The translations under genes and the position numbers were made by a program. A model generated the notes under the pieces. The model was not told the origin of the DNA. It ran no database searches and was given only the letters and a program-made list of their open reading frames with translations. This document shows, in pieces, positions 1 through 10,696 of a DNA stretch of 64,000 bases. Where the stretch lies: assembly GCF_947179165.1 (NCBI RefSeq), contig NC_077241.1:28781746-28845745 (forward strand), in the 5' to 3' direction. The first letter of the stretch is position 1. Every line of letters begins with the position of its first letter. The stretch is from Solanum dulcamara (lineage: Eukaryota > Streptophyta > Magnoliopsida > Solanales > Solanaceae).

Positions 1-19
1 AGTACAAGAAAAGATCAGG

Positions 20-270
20 AGCACAGACAGGTCTTAGTACCGCATTCCTCCCTCAAGCTACTAAACAGACTGAGCACACTATTAGACGCTAGAAGATATG
101 TCACAAGCCGGGAGACTAACTTTGAAGGTAGTCGGAATAATTATCCCTCACTTATCAAGTTGCCTACAATAATAATTAATACTCCAGTATTCCAATGGCC
201 CCGACATGATTAAGCAAGCTATTGACTAAAAGCCCAGAGTTGGCAAGAATGATATACAGATAATCGACAT
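20..270 (+). pseudogene. E1 integrase catalytic-domain relic
   Basis: Translation of about 30-170 gives a degraded form of the sequence around the 'STAFHPQTDGQ-ER' block found near the end of the retroviral-type integrase core in Ty3/gypsy pol. STAF, then a proline-glutamine pair, then TEHTI, can be read, with stops and frame changes. The following bases resemble the stretch that normally leads to the integrase C-terminus. It is not translatable as a protein. Its place, upstream of a chromodomain relic and the purine tract, fits the 3' end of pol. Confidence 0.6.
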
Positions 271-372
271 TGACATACAGAGTTTAAGTTGATGATTGGA
301 TGTTCATCATAGGGTCACCTAGAAAAGGAAATCGACCCAAAATATGTTAGACGGTATCAAGTTACTCATAAG

Positions 373-597
373 GTGGGCAACGTGGCTGGTAAGTTCAGCT
401 TACCACCTCATTTGGAAACTATACGCCCAGTCCATCAGATAAGAATGCTTCACAAAGATACTAATGAGACACCCAGGGTGTATGCCATAGGTGAGGTCCA
501 GCAGATGGAATCCGGTGAGGAAAAACCTACCTCCATCCTAGATCGGCGAACTGAAAGATTGAAGAATAAAGACATACCTTCCGTCAAGGTACTGTAG
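373..597 (+). pseudogene. E1 integrase C-terminus with chromodomain, broken
   Basis: An open stretch of 74 codons reads like the C-terminal tail of Tekay/Del-type integrase. It has a KVAxKLxLP-like start, a 'HPV-H-S-L-K' motif altered to RPVHQIRMLHK, then a chromodomain-like part with EEKPTSILDRR, LKNKDIPSVKVL. In intact relatives the protein continues into W-N-x-x-x-E-E-A-T-W-E; here a stop follows at once and the downstream text is scrambled. In active chromoviruses this domain guides integration to particular chromatin. Here it is a relic. Confidence 0.75.
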
Positions 598-778
598 CAA
601 AAATCAAAACCAGAAAAGGGGATGACCTAAGAAATTAAAAATAGGACATAAAACACCAGGTCAACATGTAACCCCAACTCCTGAAACTCGTATACTAAGT
701 ACTTCGATGGAAATATGTGTAAGGAAATAGAAACGAATCCCCCGATGGTCTGTATAAGTTCTAAGGGAGGTTTTGTTT

Positions 779-814
779 AACATTCGGGGACGAATGTTCT
801 AAAGGGGGGAAGGA
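779..814 (+). promoter_or_regulatory. E1 hairpin and polypurine tract
   Basis: AACATTCG and CGAATGTT (779-798) form 8-bp perfect inverted arms with a 4-base loop, followed by the purine tract AAAGGGGGGAAGGA (801-814). The LTR begins with TG at 815. A purine tract directly 5' of the 3' LTR primes plus-strand DNA synthesis in LTR retrotransposons. Confidence 0.85.
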
Positions 815-3800
815 TGTTACACCCCACCCTTTTTAAACTCAGAATGTCTCATAAGTTCCTTGGACATTACCATATGAACCGGATATGCTACGACACTATC
901 AAATGACTCCAACGAAGGGAGGATGTGATACCCCGTGGTAGAGAAGGTTGGAAGGGGAATCATAAGAATCCGGAAGGAATAGGAGGCCAAGTAACGAGTC
1001 GTAGGACTCTATTTACCTATGTAAGCTACTAAGTTAAAAGTCATATGCACTTGAGCTACTTAATCATATATCAAACTTACGTAGCACGGATTACATAGGT
1101 ACATAAAATAAGACGAGATTACGAGCCCGCGAGGAAAGGAAAAAAAAAAAAGAGACGACACGTGGTAGCCAATGAAGAAGTGACACGTGGCAGCACCTCA
1201 AGTAAGAAGGTGACCCACCTGCTTGGGGTCAAGTAGGTGACCCACCTGCTTGGGGGGGGTGGACCCCACTGCCACGTGGCATCCCCTAGTTGGCAGCATG
1301 ATACAATGGCCAATCATGGCTCGACACGTGTCACCCTAAGGGGCTGACACGTGTAACCTCCAAGGCATCCCATATATACATGTTAAAATGACCCTTAGTC
1401 ATTCACTTATCCAGAATTTCAGCCAAAAACGTGAACAAAAGGGAGAAAAAAACAACCTAAGGCTAAGAGAGAATGTTATGGCAGCAACAAGGAAAACAAA
1501 GGTAAGCTTCCACTTTTGCTCCATAAATTAAGTATATACAGTGTTTCTTAAACATGTGGAGGTGTATATATGTGTCTTAGGATGCCTAAGGAACCATGGT
1601 TTCAATTTTACACTTGGAACAAACAAGAAAAAGGTGAAGGAAAAATTAGAAAGTCAAAAAGAGAGGGTTACGGGTTTGGTCTCCAAAAGGTGAGCCTATG
1701 AGTTTGGTTCCATGAATTAATTATTTGAGGTGTTACAAGGTTATATAATAGTGTTTGACAACCAAAAATTTCAATTTGGGGCAGCAAGGAAGTCATACAA
1801 ACAGTCCTCCTAATTTCAGCACGTCTAGAGAAGTTCCGAGGAGCGACTTGACAATTGTGGCCAATTTCGGGTAAGGTAAGGTTTCTTCTTTTAAGTTGGA
1901 CTTTATGGAGTTGTTATAAAAGGTGTTACACTCCCAATTGGTGGCTGGAAATATGAAAATGGCTTAGAAATACTTGGCATTCAAAATAAGCTAAAACGTA
2001 GTCGCTATGGTTGAATTGTCGTCGAAATAAAGTATTGCTTTGTGAAGTACTGCTGCAGGGGTATTGGCTGGTTGTTGCAGGGCCTAAATATGATCTAATG
2101 TGGGTTAGGTTGCTGCTGGTTGATACCCCATGACCCCTCGTTACGTATAATTAAAGGCGTCACAAAAATAAAGGCTAGACGCCCTATTTTGATATCGTAT
2201 TTTGGATAGGTCGTTTGGAGTATATATTATATATTGTTGGTCTGAGTTGTTGCAGGTTATTGTTGTTGGTTGGCTGTAGGTCTTAGGGACCTAATTGGAA
2301 ATTCGGATAGGGCACATTATAGGGGAGGTGCTGCCCAATTTTCGTTAACGCCTTAACAAACTAAAGGACTAGTCGAGGAAACGACTAAGGAAATAGATTC
2401 CATTAAGATTAAGGCATAATCCAAGATGCTGGAAAGTTTAGAGTAGTTGATATTCGTATTACTTTCATATTGAATAGGTTCGGAAGACGACGAGACGAGC
2501 AGGATAAAGGGTAACTCCCAAAAGGTATGTAAAGCTTTCTCTTGGCATGTTTTGGTATAAATTCGTACAACTATCTTTCTTTCCTTTTGGCAAGTTTTAG
2601 CCTTAAGTGAAGTGTGTGTGGAATGTGGGGATAATTCCATTCCCAAAACTCCAAGTATGCCTCATAACCCATATCCACTGCTTAGTATTGGAATTTCTGA
2701 AAGAATTGAGTATTGGCTAGTAAGGCTTTTATGTGTTAAACACTAGTATGTGGAAAGCTATTTCTCATTTCCTATGATACGTATTTGATACGAAAGTGAG
2801 ATTATGATGCCATAATGATTCACCGAGCCCCATGATGGGCCGGGTATGAAATATGTGTATGCAGATCCCATAAAGGAAAGTACAGACCATATATAGTTTA
2901 TTCTCTTTCTTCTTCTGGCATGTCTTAGTTTTAGGTTAAACATGATATTAGTTCCGAGGTAACTCCATTCTTAGCATCTCTTATTTACGTCTGAATATCG
3001 AACTTTTATAATAATCGAACTATTTCCCTGGAAACTTTTATATGTTAAAAAGGTAACAAATGTACAGGGTCCAAGTCTTACAGACTATATGTTAACAAAT
3101 GTTTCTGGTTCCATAAGTGATTTGTCTTTACTTTAGTATATGTCTAGAAGCCCCGAGATTATAATTGAGACAGCCCATAATGGCATTTAGAGGACACTCG
3201 AGATGACTACACCGTTACTCGGGTTCTCAAATAAAAGCTTAAGTTTCATATTCTGTCGAGTCTCTGATAATGATTTAAATTGCATATAGTTACTCACTAC
3301 TCTACTCGTGTATACTGTAACCCATCTTTCCCTGAGTCCCGGGCCAGGATATGTTCTCGTGCACAGTTCACTGCATTATTCACTGAGTCCCTCAATAGAG
3401 GGCCAGGATACGTGTATAAATATATGATGATGTGTTGTAATAAGGTGGTGATGGCACTGGGGCCATGATGGTTTTACAGAGATGATTTTACAGAGATGAT
3501 TCACCGAACCCCCGAAAGGGCCGGCTATATGATATGACTCGAACATGCATGTTTTTGTAATTCATAAAGTACAGGTACAGGTTTCTGAATTGATATCTTA
3601 TCCCCTGATTCTCTATCTCGGATATGTTTCCAGTTGTGTTATATTATGTTTTACATACTCAGTACACATATCGTACTGACCCCCTTTCTCGGGGGGCTGC
3701 GTTCATGCCCGCAGGTACAGATACAGATTTTGGGAGTCCGTCAGCTTAGGATTCCATGCAGCTCAGCTGGAAGAGGCTTCATTGTATCGGAGCCTAGTTT

Positions 3801-4181
3801 TTGATACTGTCCACGGATGTATAGAAATTGTTTTATCCATTCAGGGGTACGGCGGGGGCCCTGTCCCGCCATATATTGTCATTTATATGTTTAGAGGTCT
3901 GCAGACATGTATATGTGGGTTGTGTATGTCAGTTTGATTAAGCTGGGTCTACATGATATATGATATATGTTATTATGTTATGGCAGCCTTGTTGGCTTGC
4001 CTGCCCTGTCATGTTGTGATACAAACGAAAAGGGCTACAGTTTATGAAAATGTTATCGCCAGTGGGGCTCTGTTACATGATATTGTCTTATTTACGATTC
4101 AATGTGACCTCAACTAATAGATATATGTACGGGGGGTCCAGGTCGGACCCCAGTCGCGGCCTACGGGGTTGGGTCGTGACA
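815..4181 (+). repeat. E1 3' LTR (3367 bp)
   Basis: Starts TGTTACACC after the purine tract and ends GGGTCGTGACA. The early part has CACGTG-containing blocks (about 1160-1350), a TATA-like CATATATACA at 1371-1380, then a leader with GGTAAGC at 1501. The later part has a conserved stretch near 2290-2360 that recurs in every LTR of the window, scattered copies of a GAGCCCC...GGGCCGGGTA motif (about 2820-3540), and the stem-loop with a C-run and G-run at about 3680-3697. Confidence 0.88.
1321..1380 (+). promoter_or_regulatory. E1 LTR promoter: G-boxes and TATA
   Basis: Two GACACGTG-containing sites (about 1323 and 1347) precede CATATATACA (1371-1380). The same order, G-box palindromes then TATA, is seen in other plus-strand LTRs of the window. 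CACGTG is the core bound by plant bZIP/bHLH factors; activity here is inferred. Confidence 0.5.
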
Positions 4182-4188
4182 TATAACA

Positions 4189-4223
4189 TCCTTCCCCCTT
4201 TAGAACATTCATCCTCGAATGTT
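4189..4223 (-). promoter_or_regulatory. A polypurine tract and adjoining hairpin
   Basis: TCCTTCCCCCTTT (4189-4201) is the purine tract on the minus strand. AACATTC...GAATGTT (4204-4223) is the same hairpin as in E1, with one mismatch in the arms. Confidence 0.75.
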
Positions 4224-4377
4224 AATTTGTCTCGTAGGGTTTAACAAGGATTTCGGGCATTATCTATAACAGTTGCCATCTACTCTATTTAGGAGTTTAG
4301 ATTACCCTTGGATATAGGGAACAATTACGAATATATTTTCTCTATCTCCTTTTTTTTGACTTCCAAGTCACCCCTCT

Positions 4378-4710
4378 CTAATTTTTATTTTTCCACATTA
4401 CCTTGACGGAAGTCACGTCCTTAGTTCGCAACCTTCTAGTTTGCCAATCCAAGATGGCGATAGGTTGTTCCTCGCAGGATAGCTCTTCCATTTCATGGAT
4501 ATCATTTATGAGACATACTTTGAGTGGATCACCCGTAAATTTGTGAAGCATCCGTATCTGACGTACTGGGCGTATAGTTTCGCAATCAGGTAGTAATTCT
4601 AAATTACACGCAACTTTGTCCATCTTACAAACAACTTGGTATTTTGGGCTAAGTTTTCTTTTCTCGGTGAATCTTATTACTCCCTTCTTGGGTGACCTTG
4701 TTATGAACAC
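4378..4710 (-). pseudogene. A integrase C-terminus plus chromodomain, partial
   Basis: The best preserved coding relic in the window: 110 codons without a stop. It reads from an SPKKGVIRF...KLSPKY block, typical of the integrase C-terminal region of Ty3/gypsy elements, through KVAxxLELLPD and an RPVRQIRMLHKFTGDP segment (the usual HPVFHVSMLKK block), to a chromodomain with EELSCEEQPIAILDWQ, LRTKDVTSVKVMWKNKN. Intact pol would have roughly a thousand more residues upstream, and these are not recognisable. It stops before the final W-E-x-E-x-D-M part. Assignment to the chromovirus (Tekay/Del-like) clade rests on this domain. Confidence 0.82.
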
Positions 4711-4984
4711 CTAATCATCAATTTGAACTCTGATTTTTGATGTCGATTATCTGCATATCATTTCTGCCAACTCTAGGCTGCTAGTCAATAGCTTGCTCAA
4801 CCATGTCTGGGTCTACTAGCTTAGTGTTTTTAACATCGACACAACCAATAGGGGACCTACACATCCTGCACTACCAGTCTTGTACGGGGTTATTAGGGTA
4901 ATAGAGTGGTAGTTATTATTGTGACAATGTGATAAGTGATAGATAATCATCCCAGCTACCTTTGAAGTTAACAACACCAGCTCA

Positions 4985-5110
4985 CAACATATCTTTTAGC
5001 ATTTAAGTGGTACGCTTAGCCTATTTATCTGTTTTGAGGGTGAAAGGCGGTACTAAGACCTACCAGTGTTCCCGATCTCTTCTTGGATTGATATTCAAGC
5101 GCTAGCTATA
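4985..5110 (-). pseudogene. A integrase core relic
   Basis: On the minus strand this contains a recognisable STAFHPQ motif followed by stops, the same segment as in E1 near position 30. It lies just upstream, in element sense, of the chromodomain relic at 4378-4710. Confidence 0.55.
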
Positions 5111-8027
5111 TTTAGGCCTCTCTACTCAAGACAATAGCTAGGGGGACCTCCTATATTACTCCTCAACTTCCTTAGAAGACTTTAACTGGTACTTTACCCT
5201 TTGGGTTTCTTCTTCTTTTTGTTTCCAATCCTTAGGGTTGGCTACTGAGTAGCGCTAAAGTTCATTCATACAGTGACCTTTATAGATGCTTTGAGTTCTA
5301 TCTATCATTAGTTGGCATAATTCCGAAGGAATTTGGTATATAAGCTTGCCATCCTATAGTAACTAGCTAGTTCTGCCCGTCTTACTTAAACCATTTCACA
5401 ATTTTCCTTACCTCCGCTTGTAACCCTCTAGACATACTATCTTGTGTCATTCTTTACTTGTACAAGAATATGAAAGGGTGCAAGAAATACCTTAGCGTTG
5501 TCTCACTAGTTCTCATGTTTTACCTTGCCTTCTCCTCCCTTATTCTATAGTCAGTATCGGGATAGACCTTTGGTCCAACCATGGCCATGTCCTATTCTTC
5601 CCATAGTACTAATTCCCTCTCGGTAGGTAACTCAACCCATCTTTGCACCTTTCTGTCACATACCCAAAATATCCTAACTTCTTTTATCATGTACTTCCTT
5701 ACTAGCCCTATACTTAACATATACAATCATAGGTTGTCTAACCATTCCGACAGAACTTGTATGAGGTGGACGTAATCTTTTTAAGCATGGTTTATTTTGC
5801 TGTATTTACCTTCTTCGCATTGAAACTCGCTCATTCCACCTTGTTGCACTTCTTTTTTTCCCTTATTCACTCTTTGCTCTTCGCATGTCCTACCATAGGA
5901 GGATTTCTATTCCTTTTCCTTTGATATTTGTCTATCAAAACATCATTTGCGACCAACTCTATAGCTAACATTTTGGCTTTTGGTCTAGCATGATGTCATT
6001 ATCATTTGTAGTGTCTCTTGAGTTATTAGATATCCTTTCATAGTTATACCATTTTCTTTTTATATGCACCCACCTTCTAGTGTTATGTCATTCAAGATCT
6101 TGTTAAAAACTTCTTAACACTGCCTTACATAGCATTTTGACTTCTATCCAATTATTGGTGACTTCCAGACCTTCTTAACTTGGTTCAGCCAGGGTTCTTA
6201 TTGAAATTTAAACATCCATCTCAAATATGTTGCCATATCAATTGCCTTCACCTTACCCTTGCAGTTGTTTTTCAATTTCTCCCCCCTTTAGAGGGTAACT
6301 TATACCATTATTTGCTTATACCTTGCTCTATGTCTCTATGTCCAGTCTCAAATTCATCCAATTTCCTTCCCCAATCTACTTGGTACTGTATCATGTCCCT
6401 GTCTTTCTGCATATGTCTTAACCTTATTATCCATGTACGGAACCATGGCTATATCACGAAGCGACAAAAGCCTTCCCATACATAATGTGATATCTCATCT
6501 ACTAATCTATACTTGAATAATGTGACTCCGGAAACAACTCATCCACGGACATATTCTACTTATCTTTATGAAGGGTTAATACACATTTGTAGTCATTCCC
6601 ATTTTAACTAAGCAACACTTGTATTCTGGCGATGATTGTCCAATGTTCTCTCGGAGTAGTAGCTTCATACCAACCTATATCCTTTGTTTCTTGGGGTGAA
6701 TGGAAGTTGAACTATTTATTCCTTAAGTTTGCTGTCTTTGTCTCCTAAGGGTTCCATTATTTTAGGGGCGATGTTGTGTACACGCATCATTCCTTTATAA
6801 TTTATGCCCCTTTCCTGTACTATGTACCCAACACAGTCTTTTAACATAGTAAACACATACCAAATGCACCTTAGTAGCGGTTTTACTTTATCCCCGTATT
6901 GTTGTACCATACCTTTAAATTTATACTTACATATCCCCCTTTCAGTGCATACTTATATTCAGTTCATGACATCGCTCTGGGGTGTTTTTGTTAGAATTTC
7001 TTTCTTCAATTAGTCGGTGGAGAACTAATAAACTGTTATCATAGAACACTTTCCAACACCCGTTAGAACAAAACTAGAATCCCTTAAACATCACAGTACT
7101 TCTTAATGCTTGACCCACATGGTTTGCCTATGAATTCATCCTCGAGTCATGAACAACTTATCTAATTTAGAACTTGGAGTCGGGGGTTGGTACTTTTCAA
7201 GAAAAATGAAACTCAATTGCTGGACATCTTACCCTTCAATCTGAGCTTTTTCCTTTTACTACAGCACAAATACGGCTGGAGATGTCGTGGTCTGAACTTT
7301 ACTGCTCAGATAGGCTTTTGTTTCTCTGAAATAAAAATTCCCAAGTAGAAAGGGTGCTCCTTATCGACCACATGGAGAGTACCTCCTACAACTTTAGTTA
7401 AACATAATAGGGGTACTCGATATCAACTTCCAAGACATTTTAGGAATCTATGTTTCATTCCCCTTTTCTTGTTTTAGGAAAATTTCGATAGAGTTTCCTC
7501 TATACTCCTTACTATCCCAAAACTTGCACGTAGAAAATATCAACAATGCCTCATAGGGCCAATATATATATATTCATATCATATCACAGCCACATAGGGC
7601 TTTTAATATTATCTCATATCGCAGCTACACAGGGCTTTCAATATCAATAATAATATAAAAATAATGAACTTACCTCGTATGTCCAACTTTAAACTGCATC
7701 TGTTGCACTTCCCTGTATACTTTTCCCTTCAGTTTTCGACTTTGAATTTCAATTTTACTTTAATACCTTACCCAACAGATATCTTTCATGCATTTGCTTA
7801 CCTGCATGCTTTGTGACTTCCAATAACGTCAGTCACTTCCTTCTATTAAGATCCAAGGTTAGTATAAGAAGGTTTCCTATGACTCGGATCTATAGCACGA
7901 TATTACATGTGAAACAAAGGTAACATCCTAAATATTCTGTAGCTTCCTGTTTATAGATGTGGAGCGCAACACATCGATAATCAAGGCTCTACTAGACACG
8001 GTTTGTAGACAATCCAAGGATGAACTG
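5111..8027 (-). other. A degenerate internal region, no gene recognised
   Basis: Between the integrase relic and the primer site I recognise no gag, protease, reverse transcriptase or RNase H. The stretch near 5950-6130 matches by eye parts of the internal regions of B (35760-35950) and C (28900-29060). The part near 7500-7700 is the leader with GGGC-type short repeats shared by all elements. Unlike B and C, no 5S rRNA-like block is visible here. Open stretches on both strands are short and not conserved. Confidence 0.6.
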
Positions 8028-8042
8028 CTCTGATACCACTTC
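8028..8042 (-). promoter_or_regulatory. A primer binding site (initiator Met tRNA)
   Basis: CTCTGATACCA (8028-8038) is, on the minus strand, TGGTATCAGAG, complementary to the 3' end of plant initiator tRNA-Met. A 4-base spacer GAAG (minus strand) separates it from the LTR end. Confidence 0.85.
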
Positions 8043-9309
8043 TGTCACGACACAACCCCGTAGGCTGCGACTGGGGTCCGACCTGGACCCCGTATACATA
8101 TCTATAAGTTGTGGTCAAGTTGAACTATAGACAATGTAATACCATGCTTCAGAACCCTAATGGGTTATAATATTTTCATAAACTTGTAGCCTATTTCATT
8201 TGTATCACATCATGAAAAGGCACACACGCCGACAAGACTGTCATAACATAATAGCATATACCATATATATTGTAGACCCATCTGAACCAAACTGACATAC
8301 ACAACCCACATATATATGTCTGTAGACCTCTAAAAATATTAACGACAACACATGACGGGACAGGGCCCCTGCCGTACCCCTTAGTAAATAAAACCAATTA
8401 TATACATCAACGGTCAGTACCAAAAACTAGGCTCTGATACAATAGAGCCTCTTCCAGCTGAGCTGAGCGGAATTCTAAGCTAATGGACTCCCAAAACATA
8501 TATTTATACCTGCAGGCATGAAATGCAACCCCCCGAAGAAAGGGAGTCAGTACGACATATGTACTGAATATGTAAAACATAACATATTACAATGGGAAGT
8601 ATATCTAAAAAAGAGAAGCAGGGGATAAAATATCATATAAGAAACCTCTATACCTGTATCATGTGAATCATAAAGGCATGCATGCACAAATTATACAATA
8701 TAGCTGACCTTTTTAGGGACTCGGTTAATCATATCTGTAGGACCATCATAGGGCCCAGCGCCATCACCACCTTATCACATCACATCATCATATATATACA
8801 TATGTACCCGGCCCTCTAGTGAGGGACTCAGAGAGTTATTCATGGCATTGCAGTATAATGTCTTCATATAGCATACCCGTCCCTTTAGTGAGGGACTCGA
8901 TTGATAATGCAGTGAACTGTGCATGATTATACACCCGGCCTAGGACTCACTGAAAGAAGTGTTCCAGTATAAATGAGTAGAGTAGTGAGTAACTATATAT
9001 AATTTAAATCATTATTGGAGACTCGAGTGTATAAGAAAATTAAACCATCATTTGAGAACCTGAGTAGCAGTGTAGTCATCTTGAGTGCCCTCTAAATGCC
9101 ATTAAGGGCTATATAATTTGTAATCTCGGGGACCCTAGACATGTTTTAGTAAGGCCAAACCGCTTATGGAACCAGAATCACTTGTTATCATATAGTCTTT
9201 AGGACTTGGAACCTATACATTTGTTACCTCTTTAACATATACAAGTTTCAAGGAAAATAGTTCCAATACTATAAGAGTTCGATATCCAGAAGTAAATAGA
9301 AGATGCTTA
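8043..9309 (-). repeat. A 5' LTR, segment 1
   Basis: Starts TGTCACGAC, the reverse complement of the LTR 3' end. It carries CCCGGCC...AGTGAGGGACTC units near 8810-8960. It is interrupted at 9309 by B; the 5-bp GCTTA at 9305-9309 is repeated at 40710-40714, where the LTR resumes. Confidence 0.85.
9305..9309. repeat. Target site duplication of B, left copy
   Basis: GCTTA, identical to 40710-40714 on the far side of B, 31 kb away. Sister LTRs elsewhere in the window read continuously through this point. Confidence 0.85.
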
Positions 9310-10025
9310 TGTCACGACTCAACCCCGTAGGCCATGACTGGGTCCGACCTGGACCCCCCGTATACCTAGCTATCAACTGTGGTCAAATTGAACTATAAAT
9401 AAAACAATATCATGTAGCAGAGCCCCACTGGGCGATAACATTTTCATAAACCTGTAGCCCTTTTCATTTGTATCACAACATGATATGGCACTCAAGCTGA
9501 CAAGGTTGCCATAACATAATAACATATATCATATATCATGTAGACCCAGCTGAATCAAACTGACATATACAACCCATATATACATGTCTGCAGACCTCTA
9601 AAAATATTAACGAAAATATATGGTGGGATAGGGCCCCCGCTGTACCCCTGAATAGACACAACAATTTTACACATCAATGGTCCGTATAAATAACTAGGCT
9701 TCAATACAATGGAGCCTCTTCCAACTAAGCTGAATAGAATCCTAAGCTAACAGACTCCCAAAACCTGTACCTGTACCTGCGGCCATGAAATGCATCCCCC
9801 CGAAGAAAAAGAGGTCAGTACGACATAGTACTGAGTATATAAAGCATATAATAATGCCACTGGAAGCATATCTGAAATAGAGAAGGAGGGGCTAAAATAT
9901 CAAAATTAGAAACCTGTACCTATACTCTATGAATCATAAAAGCATGCATGCTCAATTTATACAATATAGCCGGCCCTTTTAGGGATCCGGGGAATCACAT
10001 CTGTAGGACGATCATAGGCCCGGTG
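9310..10025 (-). repeat. B 3' LTR, segment 1
   Basis: Starts TGTCACGACTC at 9310 directly after GCTTA. It is interrupted by E2 after 10025 in text that continues at 19583 (the uninterrupted sister is at 38220-38270 in B's 5' LTR). Confidence 0.87.
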
Positions 10026-10431
10026 TGTTACACCCCCACACTCTTGAGCTCGGAATGTCTTTTAAGTTCTTTAGACATTATCATGTGATCCGGGTAAGCT
10101 ACGACACTATCAAACGACTTTAAGGAAAGACAAATGTGATACCCCATAATAGAGAAGGTTGAAAATAGAGTCATAAGAATCCGAAAGGAATTGGAGGCCA
10201 AGTAATGGGTCGTAGGACTCGATTTACCTACGTAAGCTACTAACTTAGAAGTCTTACATACTTGATCTACTTTAGGACATACCAAGCTTACGTAGCATGG
10301 ATTACATAGGCTCTTAAAATAAGACGAGATTATGAACCCACGAGGAAGGAGAAAAGAAGACACATAGAATCCAATGGAGGAGAGACATGTGGCAGCACCT
10401 CAATCAAGAAGGTGACCCACCTACTTAGGGT

Positions 10432-10454
10432 CAAGTAGGTGACCCACCTACTTG
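10432..10454. repeat. Perfect inverted repeat in E2 LTR
   Basis: CAAGTAGGTG and CACCTACTTG form perfect 10-bp arms around ACC. The right half is preceded by another partial copy at about 10409-10426. The same palindrome occurs in E1, E3 and D LTRs, always upstream of the TATA-like box. Confidence 0.8.
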
Positions 10455-10524
10455 GAGGTGGGGTCCACAAGGACACGTGGCAGCCTAGGGGTAAGGAATG
10501 GATCCGTGGCCCAATAGGGGCTGG

Positions 10525-10583
10525 ACACGTGTCACCCTATGGGGATGACACATTTCACCTCCTAGGACCACATATATACATGT
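10525..10583 (+). promoter_or_regulatory. E2 LTR promoter: G-box and TATA
   Basis: GGACACGTGTCACC lies near 10525, then a decayed second copy, then CACATATATACATG starting about 10570. The transcribed part of the LTR would begin some 30 bp further on, leaving about 3 kb of LTR as leader. The role is inferred from order and conservation. Confidence 0.5.
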
Positions 10584-10684
10584 ATATCATGTCTTAAGTT
10601 CAGTTCCTGCACTTAAACTTCAGCAAACAAAAAGAAAAGCAAACCCTAGAATAAGAGAGAAAAACGTGATGGCTTGGAGGAAAA

Positions 10685-10696
10685 AAATAGGTAAGT
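10685..10696 (+). promoter_or_regulatory. Putative splice donor in E2 LTR leader
   Basis: AATAG/GTAAGT matches the plant 5' splice-site consensus and stands about 110 bp after the TATA-like box. The site is retained in all LTRs I inspected on both strands. In this copy an ATG (ATGGCTTGGAGG) lies just upstream. Confidence 0.45.

Larger units (their letters stand above)
1..4181 (+). mobile_element. E1: truncated Ty3/gypsy LTR retrotransposon (3' part)
   Basis: Plus-strand element entering from the left edge. It shows the end of its internal region (1-814) with integrase and chromodomain relics, a purine tract, and a full 3' LTR (815-4181) that starts TGTTACACC and ends GGGTCGTGACA. Immediately after the LTR comes TATAACATCC, which is the last 7 bp of a minus-strand LTR followed by its reversed purine tract. 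E1 therefore inserted almost at the end of element A's 3' LTR. The expected 5-bp target duplication would be TATAA on the right side; its partner lies outside the window. Confidence 0.88.
4182..9309 (-). mobile_element. A: outermost minus-strand LTR retrotransposon, first segment
   Basis: Read on the minus strand: the first part of a 5' LTR (8043-9309), primer site, an internal region (4189-8042) with pol 3'-end relics, a reversed purine tract, and only the first 7 bp of its 3' LTR (4182-4188), where E1 is inserted. The 5' LTR is interrupted after 9309 by B and continues at 40715-41405, where D interrupts it, and again at 63901 to the right edge. Both internal joins are confirmed by perfect 5-bp target duplications (GCTTA, ATATA). 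All other named elements lie inside A. Confidence 0.85.

Noticed and set aside
10432..10454. MITE or microRNA precursor
   Set aside because: The inverted repeat is only 23 bp, lacks target duplications of its own and is a fixed part of the LTR.
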